A model generated the notes under the pieces. The model searched no databases. It saw nothing but the letters and a program-made list of their open reading frames with translations, and was not told where the DNA came from. From Siphonodentalium dalli (lineage: Eukaryota; Mollusca; Scaphopoda; Gadilida; Siphonodentaliidae), in contig CP136061.1 of assembly GCA_032622095.1 (NCBI GenBank), positions 18,972,991 through 19,036,990 of the forward strand: 64,000 nt of DNA, written 5' to 3'. Shown here in pieces: positions 47,482 to 57,800 of this stretch (position 1 is its first letter; every line of letters begins with the position of its first letter). The position numbers and the translations under genes were made by a program.

Positions 47482-47770
47482 GTTAAAGACTACCGGTACC
47501 TCTTCTGGTAGTTGGTTCCATGGCTCTACAACTCTCTGACTAAAAATATTCTTCCGTGTATCTTTGGTTGCCCATTCTAGATAAAGTTTGAAGTTTAATA
47601 TGGCCTCTGGTGTTGGATTCAGTGTTCCGTGTTGATATATTTGCTATTTCCGGGTCGTAAGTATTGAACAAGTATTTTATCATATGTCCTCTATGTTGTT
47701 TGTACTGCAGGGTCGGAATCTTTAGTTTTTCAAGTCTGTCTTCATATGGTAAATGTTTTAAAGTAAGAAC
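47482..47770 (-). pseudogene. LINE 3' remnant (Jockey/CR1-type C-terminal region)
   Basis: On the minus strand: YEDRLEKLKIPTLQYKQHRG then HMIKYLFNTYDPEIA, and further on RKNIFSQRVVEPWNQLPEEV. Both phrases are hallmarks of the C-terminal end of these reverse transcriptase ORFs. The link between them is out of frame. It is only about 290 bases, and the RT catalytic part is absent. Confidence 0.8.
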
Positions 47771-47774
47771 TAGA

Positions 47775-49555
47775 CGAATTTAAAGTGAGGAAATGGTGTG
47801 TATAGGTCAATTGAGACATATTTTAAAAGAATAACGACATGAGAATCGATAATAGTGGCTTGTTTTATCAATTATATTCACAGAGGTCACTTGGCGCAAA
47901 TCAATACGATGATAAACATATATTAAATGCTATAGGCCTATATATGACAGTAGGACCCCTTACATTTGTGAATAAGATGAAGCATTTTGAATAGATGTTA
48001 TAGTCAATTAAATAATAATACTGATTAGCTACTAGTAGCTAATATATATACTCCCGAAGAATGCTGCGTGGATGTCCCGATCGTGCAAATTAAATTGTGA
48101 AGGTCCCTCAACTGTCATTCATAATTCGTGCAGGTCCCCCTACGTATATTGGCAAAACAAACAACTTTAAATTATTGGAATAGTTTATTGACCTCCACCA
48201 TAAGAGAGTTGTGCATATTGGCTAGTTGATACTAGTAGATGTACATGTACACATTAGTCAAATCTAGCTAAGGCCAAATAATTTTTTTTTATTTGAATCA
48301 CAGACAATTTTTTTCTTCTGAATCAATGAGGGAGGGAAGACTTTATTTTTTTTATTTTTTTTTGTGCACATCGTAAGCATGGATCATGATATCTTCCCTT
48401 ATCTAGTAATAGTCAGAAAATGTAGAGGAAACTTTGCGTTGCATATACACTCATTTAATCTGATATAAAAATTACATTGTGCTACCAGTATACCTACATG
48501 TATGTGACATAGGAATTACCTATAATATTCTAATGCTCCTGACTATTCACAATTGTTATTGTTGTCTATAAATTGACACATCTAGGCTGATCCCAGTTTA
48601 GCACTCAATACTCCAGAGGTTCTACATTCATTACTCCGCAGGTTCTACATTTGATTTCTGGCATTTTGTCTTCACTGTAGTATGCAAACCGAAAAAAGAT
48701 TTGTTGTAGTGTATTGTTTCAAAATACACAATAATATCAACGTCACACTTCAAGCAATGGTAGACTACAATATTGCCTAACCGTGGCAGTAATATCTGTC
48801 CAATGGTAGCTACATGTAAATATAAGCTCAATACATTGTACGCTCATATTAACACCAGCTCAACTTGTTTTGCATGAGTAGCGTTGCATATAGAATCAGA
48901 TTCATGTATCACTGCATACTTAAGAAACCAATGGGAATTATTGTGACTTTTCATTGAAATAGAACATACATATATATGTAGCTACATGTATCTCTCTAAA
49001 GAATATTTTCCCACAGCAGGTATTGATAGTTATAGTCTGTTGATTCTTGAAGTGTGACATTGACATTCTAAACCTCATAGATATCCAGTCCTTTGATTTT
49101 GAAAAACACAGGTGTGCAGTTTATTGTGCGTCTCATTTTGAATCCAGACGCTCAATTTTGCTTTGGTGCACCTAACGGGAAATATAAGTTATAATCGATG
49201 CATGTAAACATGTACTAGTATATAATACACTCAAATAACATTGCTGTGTGCTATTTTAATAAAATAAACTTCAAACAAAACAAAAGTGTTCATTGTTGGT
49301 TTTCTTCAACAAAATTTTCCTTCCTGCGAAAATGTTTACACCACCAAACTCAAGGGAATATCGACACCCAAGTGGGATTGCGACACAATAATGAACAGTA
49401 TGCACAGACAATTTTATTAGTTAATCATTGAGTAAACCTTAACCAAGATCGTGGAACACACAACTTTTTGCGGGCTACTTTTCAATTCCAGGTGCGCGAT
49501 GCCGTGCAAGAGCAATTGTGTGCCTCAAAACCTAAGGATTGGATATCAATGTTTT
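47775..49555. other. Intergenic, upstream of RAD54L2, nothing recognised
   Basis: AT-rich sequence. A short direct repeat ('aggttctacatt', 48616 and 48639) is the only structure noticed. The RAD54L2 promoter or a leader exon may lie here, but I cannot place it. Confidence 0.4.
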
Positions 49556-49560
49556 GTTAA

Positions 49561-49950
49561 CCCTTTACCCAACAGAAGGGCCCTGTGCCAATGCATTCTC
49601 TTATATATGCGAGTCGACCATAGGTCGCCTCGCATATATAAGAGAATGCATTGGCTTAACACATTAAAAATTATAAAATTGTTAAAGAATGTAAGAAAAT
49701 GGTAAAAAGTGTTAAAAAAAGATTTTTTTTAGGCCAATGCATTCTCTTATATATGCGAGGCGACCTATGGTCGACTCGCATATATAAGAGAATGCATTGG
49801 CACAGGGCATAACTGTAACCATCACAATGTGGTCAATGAACCGGTTCCAATGATATCCATATTTGTATGGTTCTATTGAGACAGACTGAAGATATTTTAG
49901 GCTGTTGAAGCTTTATTTGGGCGTTTTTGGCCGTTTTGTTGGGTAAAGGG
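49561..49950. mobile_element. piggyBac-like MITE family A, copy 5
   Basis: TTAA at 49557-49560 and 49951-49954 flanks CCCTTTACCCAACAGA and TTTTGTTGGGTAAAGGG. Both hairpins are perfect. It ends 30 bases before the acceptor of the first RAD54L2 coding exon. Confidence 0.88.
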
Positions 49951-49980
49951 TTAAGTTATTCATTTGATTTTCTCATTTCA

Positions 49981-50139
49981 GGGATTGAGAGTAACTTGGA
50001 TGTACAGTTGTAGTGCATGTATGTATACTACATGGACCTTACTAGTATGTCATCTGGGATGTTGGTAAGTGCCTTCTGAGAGGTTGGTATTTACTACAGC
50101 AAGGACAGACACAACTAGATAGAGGACTGTGTATATATC
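49981..50139 (+). other. RAD54L2: Probable 5' UTR part of RAD54L2 exon 1
   Basis: A good acceptor (TTTTCTCATTTCAG) ends at 49980, just 26 bases after a TTAA-bounded MITE. The 159 bases to the ATG are not open in the coding frame (TAG 24 bases upstream). The simplest reading is that the first coding exon begins at 49981 with untranslated leader, and that a separate leader exon and the promoter lie further upstream. RNA evidence would settle it. Confidence 0.5.
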
Positions 50140-51881
50140 ATGGACTCCCATCGTCCTGGTGCTAACCTTGAAGGTGAAAAAGATGGTCATCATGATGACC
50201 AGAAAAAATCACGCCCTCGGCCGGAACCACATGGCGACGATGACCTGACTGATGAATATGATGCTGAAGAGGAGTCATCAGCTGGATGCAATACTCCTAA
50301 CGTCATGCAAGGAGGACAAGAAGGATATGGGCAGTATGATGTGAATTCTGATCCATCAAATGGTAACTATGACGATTATGGACCTGCTGTTGGGGTTGCA
50401 GGCCCTCAAGGCGATCAGTATTATGATGACGAGATGGAAGAGGGCTATGATGAGGGTGAAGAATATTATCCTGAAAATGAGGAAGGAAATCAAAATTATG
50501 GAAATTACGCTTCTGGACAGGGTCAGGGGGCGTACGGTTGTGAAGAAGGTGTGGTCGATGGAAATTATGGCTCTCAACAAACCCAGGCAAATAAGTCGTA
50601 TCCACGTAGACAAGAGCATGTTCATGGTGATTATATTCCTGATCAAGAACATGGAGATTATCATCCTGAACAAGCAAATGGTAGTTATGATTATCGCCAG
50701 AACAAGAGCAATATGAACTATGACCCAAGCCAAGATCAGAGCAATATTGGCTACAGTGCAGTTCAAAACAATATCGCCTATGGTGCAGTTCAAAATCGAG
50801 GTGGCCATTCGGCACAAATGAAAGGCAATATGGGTTATGAGATGGAACAAGATGAGGACGAGGAATATGATTGTGGACTAGATGATGACCCAGAAGGGGA
50901 ATACGGCGATGGGGAATACTATCCGGAGGAGGGTGTCGATGATTCAAACTATTCCCTCTATGGTCCAAATGAAGAAGATCCGAACTACGTGGAAGAGTCT
51001 GGAGAGTATGCCGCAGATTATGCACCTGGCACGAAATCAGAGAATGAAAATAACCTGCAAAGTGTAAGAGAATCTGAAGTCGAGAAATTAAGTGGAAAAA
51101 GAACATTACAGAATGACATTGGAATGCAAGGTGTAGGGGTACCAAAAACCAATATGTGTAGTGAATATGGGAATGAGAAACTCCCTGGTGGAAATGATGT
51201 GAATGTTGTCCATAGGTTTGGGGAAAGTGAAGTTTTCAATTCTAATGTTGATTCTGGTTCTCAGTTAAGAATACCAAATGATGGATCTGATTCTGCTATT
51301 AGAAAGGAGTTTGAGGCTGGTAATGAATCGGTGAAAAATACAAATTCCACGAGTTCATCATCTATTGAGGATCAAGATAGTTCGGAGTGTGATGGGGATG
51401 ATGACGATGATGGTGATGATGAGGATTCTTCCAGTGAAAGTGAGGAGGAAGATGAACCTGTAGATGATAAAATAGACAATGATCAAGGTCCATCAGGGCA
51501 ACAAACTGTTGAGAAAAAGCCACCAAAGCCTATCATTCGAACAGTTCATTCGATGTCTTCTGAGGACGAAGATGATAATCCTGAGAAGATATTGTCGAAC
51601 TTAGAGTCAGCCGTAAAGAAAGTGGTTGATGATGTTAGGAAGGCAGGTGAACCAAGTAAAAAGGATGCAGGAGAAACAGGAGAAGAAAAGCCGAAGAAGA
51701 AACGGAAACGAAAGCAGAAAGATGGTGAACATGATTCAGATAAATCAAAGCCAAAGCAAAAAAGATTGAAACGAGAAAAAAGAGAAAAGGGTGAAAAGAA
51801 AGATAAGGGTGAAAAGAAAGATAAGGATGAAAAGAAAGATAAGGGTGAAAAGAAAGAAAAGTCTCAAAGAAAGAATATCAG
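50140..51881 (+). CDS. RAD54L2: RAD54L2 coding exon 1, giant low-complexity N-terminus
   Basis: Start ATG is at 50140; an in-frame TAG lies 24 bases upstream and no ATG comes between. The donor is GTGAGT at 51882. It encodes 580 codons plus two bases. Residues about 1-300 are rich in Tyr, Gly, Asn, Gln, Asp and Glu, with imperfect 8-15 residue repeats such as NIGYSAVQNNIAYGAVQN. Residues about 395-460 are Ser/Asp/Glu-rich, and 520-580 are Lys-rich with a KKDKGE repeat that could serve as a nuclear localisation signal. An ARIP4-like patch (HSMSSEDEDDNPEKILSNL) is near residue 470. No fold is predicted for most of it. Confidence 0.85.
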
Positions 51882-54800
51882 GTGAGTCTTACTTGTTCAT
51901 ATTTCTACATAAATACAGCTCCTTATATGAAGGTGGTATGGAATAGAGATATATTATTTAAACATTCACGGTCATGGAAAATGTTTCAAAAACTAATCTT
52001 CGATGATTTAAGGTACCGGCGTACATCTTCTTATGAATGTGTTTTCTAGCCAGAGCATTTACTACTAGCCTTGAAATAAAATTAGGCAATATTGAGCTAT
52101 TAAAACCTGTCATGACAGGCTTATTACAATTTCAGCCTGTTAGTTCATACCGGTACCGTCTGTCTGTCAACAAAATATCACATTAAATGTCCAATGTTCT
52201 GGAAAATGGATCTCATTCTTGTATATTACAAAAGTAAGTGCGGTTAGTGTTGCCACCACGGCCGAAATGCAACTACACCACGGCTCCACAGGCTAACTAC
52301 AGTTGAGCTGCAGTGTACTTGCCATTCGGCCATGGTGTAGTTGCCGCGGTGTACATTCATTAAACTGAAATAAGACGATACAAACCAGAAATCTAACCAC
52401 AGTGTACAGGTACATGCCATTCGGCCGCGTTGTAGTTGCCTTTCGGCCATGGTGTACTTGCCGTTCGCCACAGTGTACTTGCCGTTCGACCGCGGTTCCT
52501 TGCCGCTCGGCCGCGGTGCTCAACTGCAGTTACAAACTCTGACACCACGGCCGAATGGCAAATACACCGCGGTGTCAATGGACACTTGTTTTGTCCAGCG
52601 GGGTACTTCTTGAACCATATTACAATACAAATTCATTGAATTTCATTCAATACTCACCTCTAAATACAGTAATGCCCTAAATAATCGACCCCTTAACCAC
52701 AGCAGAATTATGGGTAACTTTTCAGGATTTAGTCGGAAATATGGCTTGTTGCCATTCATCGGAAAGCTCTGAGAGCTTTCCGATTAATGGCAACAAGCCA
52801 TATTTCCAACTTAATCCTGAAAAGTTACCCATAATTCTGCTGTGGTTAAGGGGTCGATTAATTAGGACATTACTGTATATGTAATTATGACTATTTGCAG
52901 AGACATTATGAAAGAAGGTGCCTTAGATATGAGTACGTTAGAAGCCCAAAATGAAGAATTTGAAAGAAAAAAGAGACTTCTGGAACTCAAAAAGAATCTC
53001 GCGCCCATTTCTCCACCTCCTATAAAAATTGAAGAAGTCGTTATTAAAACAGAAGGCTCGCCACCAAAAGATAAAGAAAAGAATTCTCAGCTGAAGTCGT
53101 TGTTAGAAGGTAATATAACTTTTAAACTCTTCAAGCCAGAGTTTGGTATGCCTGTCATTTGCAGAATGATGGGAACGAGTCATTTTGGGGGTCATTCAGC
53201 AAACAAACATGGCTGCTAGTGGCCATCTTGTATTTCAAAAATCAATCTATTAGCACGGGCTACAGGCCGGAGTGTTCGTCTGATCATCATGAAATTTGTC
53301 GTGGATTTGAATATTGACATCAAGATGGGAATGAATCATTTTAGGGTCATTCGGCCATAAAACATGGCTGCCGACAGCTATCTTGGATAATACTCTTTGC
53401 ATGACTAAATCCTTTGGCACTGGCTACAAGTCGTACCTTTGGTCGGATCATTATGAAATTTGTCATGACTGTTGATATTGACATGTAGATAGGAACGAGT
53501 CATATTGGGGTCATTCGGCAAAAAAACATGGCCGCCAGTGGCCATCTTAGATTTCAAAATTCAATTCATCATTCCATTTATTGCTCATCACGAAAATTTA
53601 ACTTCTTCGCAAAGTTGAGCTACAGTGTCATGGACACTTTCATTACTAACAGTTGGTTAATTGCATGATTTATACTCACATTACAGAGGCTGAACATGAA
53701 GCTAAGCAGCAGGATGATGTCATATTTATGAAGGAAGAAGATCAGGATCAGAAATCAAAGGGTTAGTCTTAAGCCTAAATTTTTTTTATTTCTTTCTGGT
53801 TTCCCGACCTACCTGTAAATTTTCGTGCAACCTGGAAAAATGCCCTCTCCAAATATGCAAAATCATCTTTCATTTTCTATTAGTTGCAGTCATTAATTTA
53901 ATTAAATTAGTCATCAGCCTAATTAACTGTGAAAATCATGCTCACAAAACTCATTAAACTGAAGTTAATGGGCAACAAACACCCAAAAACATGACTTAAC
54001 ATTGCAAAACAGACTACAGTATCTCGAAAATAAGGAACATTAAAGAAGAATAAAACAAAGACTTTTAGGCTTATGGTCCATGTTTGAGCCTACGTACGTT
54101 TACTAAATCAATTAGATGTGTGAAGGAGTGTTGGTTAATGTAATTTAAATGAGTTTGGACATATATGACTATATAATGACTATATATGAAGTGATTGTTT
54201 CATAGAATTTGTAGTTAAATTTGAGTGATAGGTAGGCATTAAAATGTGTAACACTAGTATGGATGGAAACATTGAGCATGTGGGGATTTTTATAGCAGGT
54301 TGAATATTGTTCACATACAGGAAATACATGCTTTAACACATCATGCTATTATGGGATAGCCACTGCAATGTAGTGAAGTCTAAATACTCACTTTATAATT
54401 ACCGGGTATCATTATTTATATCTAGATTTGGGGATATTGTCAGATATAAAGCTAGTTTTCTGTCAGAAACTTCAGCAACTGGATACAAAGGTGTTGAGAA
54501 TACCAACTTTTATCTTGTTTTTAGAATATGGTGCATTATAGACGGTACAAAACTTTATTTAGATGGATTTGAAGAAAACAATTTCCAACCTGCCTTCATG
54601 AATTTTTTTGCTCAAGATATCGGAAACAGATGTGTTTTTTTGTTTGTTCTTACAGATCAGGTTATAATCCCACATGTCTTCATTATGTCCCTTGGAGGCC
54701 TGAAAATATGGTGCAGAATGAGGGTGAATTTAGTGACGATATCCAGAAAGCGGGCTAGCCTCACAAATTCATCCTCTGGAGACCTCATTCTGCATGGCCT

Positions 54801-57800
54801 TATCTGCTATGGGAGACCTATACTCAGATTTAAGTTCCCAGATGGTGAAGATGGCGATGTGCACCCATTAGGCACCTCAATTATGCATTGTGTCGTCTGC
54901 CAATTTGGCGATATAGAGAAACTAAACTCAAACAGAAAAAGAAACTTAAATAACATGTTAATTTGATAATATAGATACTTTTCAGCGACAATGCGCTCTA
55001 AGCAGAATGAGGTCCACAGAAGATGAATTTAGTGATGCTAGCCTGCTGAGTGGGGTAGCATCCCTATATTCACTCTCTGAGGACCTCAAACTGATCCTAG
55101 GTCTCCCATAGCAAGTGAAGGCCTAAGCAGAATGATGTTCCCAGAGGTTGAATTTAGTGATGCTAGCCCACTGTGTGGGGTAGTGTCAGTAATTTCACCC
55201 TCATGGATCTCAATCTGCAAATGTCAGACACACTATTTCAAGGCTTTCTAAAGCTTGCAAACAAGAGTGTTTAAAATAGACAATGTTTTTAGATTAATAA
55301 GCTCTGAATATAGGCACTCGACAAGACAGAGAGAAGAGAAAATGGAAAATGAGTTTGAACAAAAATATGTCAGGCATTGTGAAAATTCATTTTTCTAAAG
55401 ATGGAGGGTCATCTAATATTAACAGTTTCTTTCCTTTTAACTTGTCACGAAAGTTAGAGTTAAATTTATCATTTTTGTACGAGCTGAGCATAACATATTT
55501 TTGCACTTAATATTGACAGAATAATTGTCAATTGTGATTAATATTATTTAGATGTGATTGAGTTGAGCAGTGATGATGATGATGTCGTCCTTACTCGAGA
55601 TGAGGATGATGAGGTTGATGATGAAGACCCAAACAATGCTGGTTCCCATATCAACGATCGACTTAACTGTGCAAATAAGGACGGCCAAGTTCTTATCAAT
55701 ATTGGACATCCGGACGATGACTCAGATATATTTATGTCATCACTTATTGCAGCTTATATTAAGCCACATCAGGTAAATAGTCTGAACGTCATGCTGTGTT
55801 TGTTGTCATTCTAATAAGAAATATAAGGGAATACAAAAGATGAAGCACTATGAAAATAATTTTCAACATAATTTTTTGCATTTACATTCCCATGACTGGA
55901 GCTTGCTGAAATTTTGCGAAAACCCTGTGCCGATGCATTCTCTTATATATGCAAGCCTCCCATAGTGAGCCTCGCATATACAAGAGAATGCATTGGCCTA
56001 ACAATATTTACATTGACCTTGTAAACCAGTGCATTCTCTTATATATATAGGGAGCCTCACATATATAAGAGAATGCACTGGCACAGGACCTTTAATGCTG
56101 CACCAACACAGCTCCTGTCATAAAAGGGTTAAAGTGTACCCAGACTTTATAGAATAGCTATGCTTTGCTTGATTCAAACCCATCTCACTTCCGTGGTGAA
56201 CATGTTCTTAATCATTAATATTTCAGATTGGTGGTGTTCGGTTCCTTTATGACAACATTGTAGAGTCACTTGGAAGATTCAAGAAAAGCCAGGGTTTTGG
56301 TTGTATCCTCGCGCACAGTATGGGACTCGGAAAAACCATTCAGATGATAGGATTTGTGGATATATTTCTGAGGTACACTGGAGCTAAGTCGGTTCTCTGT
56401 GTCGTGCCAATAAACACGCTGCAGAACTGGATGTCTGAGTTCGATACTTGGACTCCTGATGGGGATAAAATCCAACTTTTATGTAGTGATGAACTCGGAG
56501 ATGTACAGCCGCGGCCATTCAATGTGTACTTACTCAACGACACCAACAAGACAGTGAAATCAAGAGCGAAGGTTATTGGTAAGTCTAGCTATACATCAGT
56601 AACTAGTTAAAGGGACCCAAGGATTTTGCAGTGGGTAAATGTCCAAAAATTATAAAAGTATGTAAAAATATTTACAGAGTAAAGAGATTTATGTGCTTAC
56701 ATGGTTTGTTTACTTTTTTCGCGATAGCAAGTGCCTCATGCACATGGCTATATTATTGTTTTGCACACAGCTATATTATCATCTCGCACACGACATATGT
56801 CACCTGTGGTAGTGGACCAATCAGAAACTATGTTCCTTCTAAGTTTAGGTGAACCATCCCAACGAACCACTCAAACAACATGACGGCCAGCATGAAGAAG
56901 CACATGGAGTCAGCTAATTAATATTCATGAGCGTTGTCTCTTCCTAGTAAAATGAAAGTAGTACAATAGTTTTTCATAGTATTCCAAAATATAATCAAGT
57001 AACCTAGTTTCTGATTAGTCCACCCACACCGGTGACATATGTCATATGCAAGATGATAATATTACCATGTGCTAAACAATAATATAGCCATGTGCATGAG
57101 GCATCTGGCTATAACGAAAAAGTTAAACAACCCGTGTAAGCACATAAATCTCTTTACCCTGTAAATTGCCTGCGTGTACCATCCACTTGTATCTGTTTAC
57201 CCCAATGGATCTAAGGAAGAAATTGACTCAAACAATAATTTCTAAACAATTTATAGTTGATCTCAGAACAACTTTTTTGAGAGTTCTGCTTAATATATTT
57301 TCTATCGGGTGTGATAAGACCAAACTGGGTGTAAAACGTCATAATGGCTGGAATAAGCCATACTTCCAGGCGAAATTCCAGACATTCTTGTTGATGATAG
57401 TTGTTTTACAGACTTAATATTTCCTTGACATTACAGTCTGTTGGATGGATCAAGGATAGAACATCAATTCATGTTCAACCCCCGCTGAATCCATCACAAT
57501 CCTGTTTTAAAAACATGTTACAGGCTAAATGCTAATTAGATAATATAATGTGTCAATACTGTTTAATGATCAATAAGTTTGTTTTGATCGCAACAAACCT
57601 GCTTCTAAATGAAATATTTGTTGTAGCTCCCATACAATAATATTCTTTTACCATATTTTCGGAAATTTAACAGAAATTGTTATTAATATATATTTACATA
57701 CTAAGTGTGATCATCACTAAATCTTGCATTCCGATTGGTCGGCGCCCACGTGGCTAGTTGCAATTATTTCTCGGTGAATGCACAACAGCTCATAACTGCA

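Noticed and set aside
50303-51145. A 280-codon minus-strand frame opposite RAD54L2 exon 1
   Set aside because: It is a shadow of the repetitive coding exon, with an His/Leu-rich composition that fits the antisense of Asn/Asp/Gln/Tyr codons.
54343-54966. A 207-codon plus-strand open frame
   Set aside because: It lies in a RAD54L2 intron and its second half reads through the GAGGTCC MITE at 54700-55250. No domain or codon pattern supports it.
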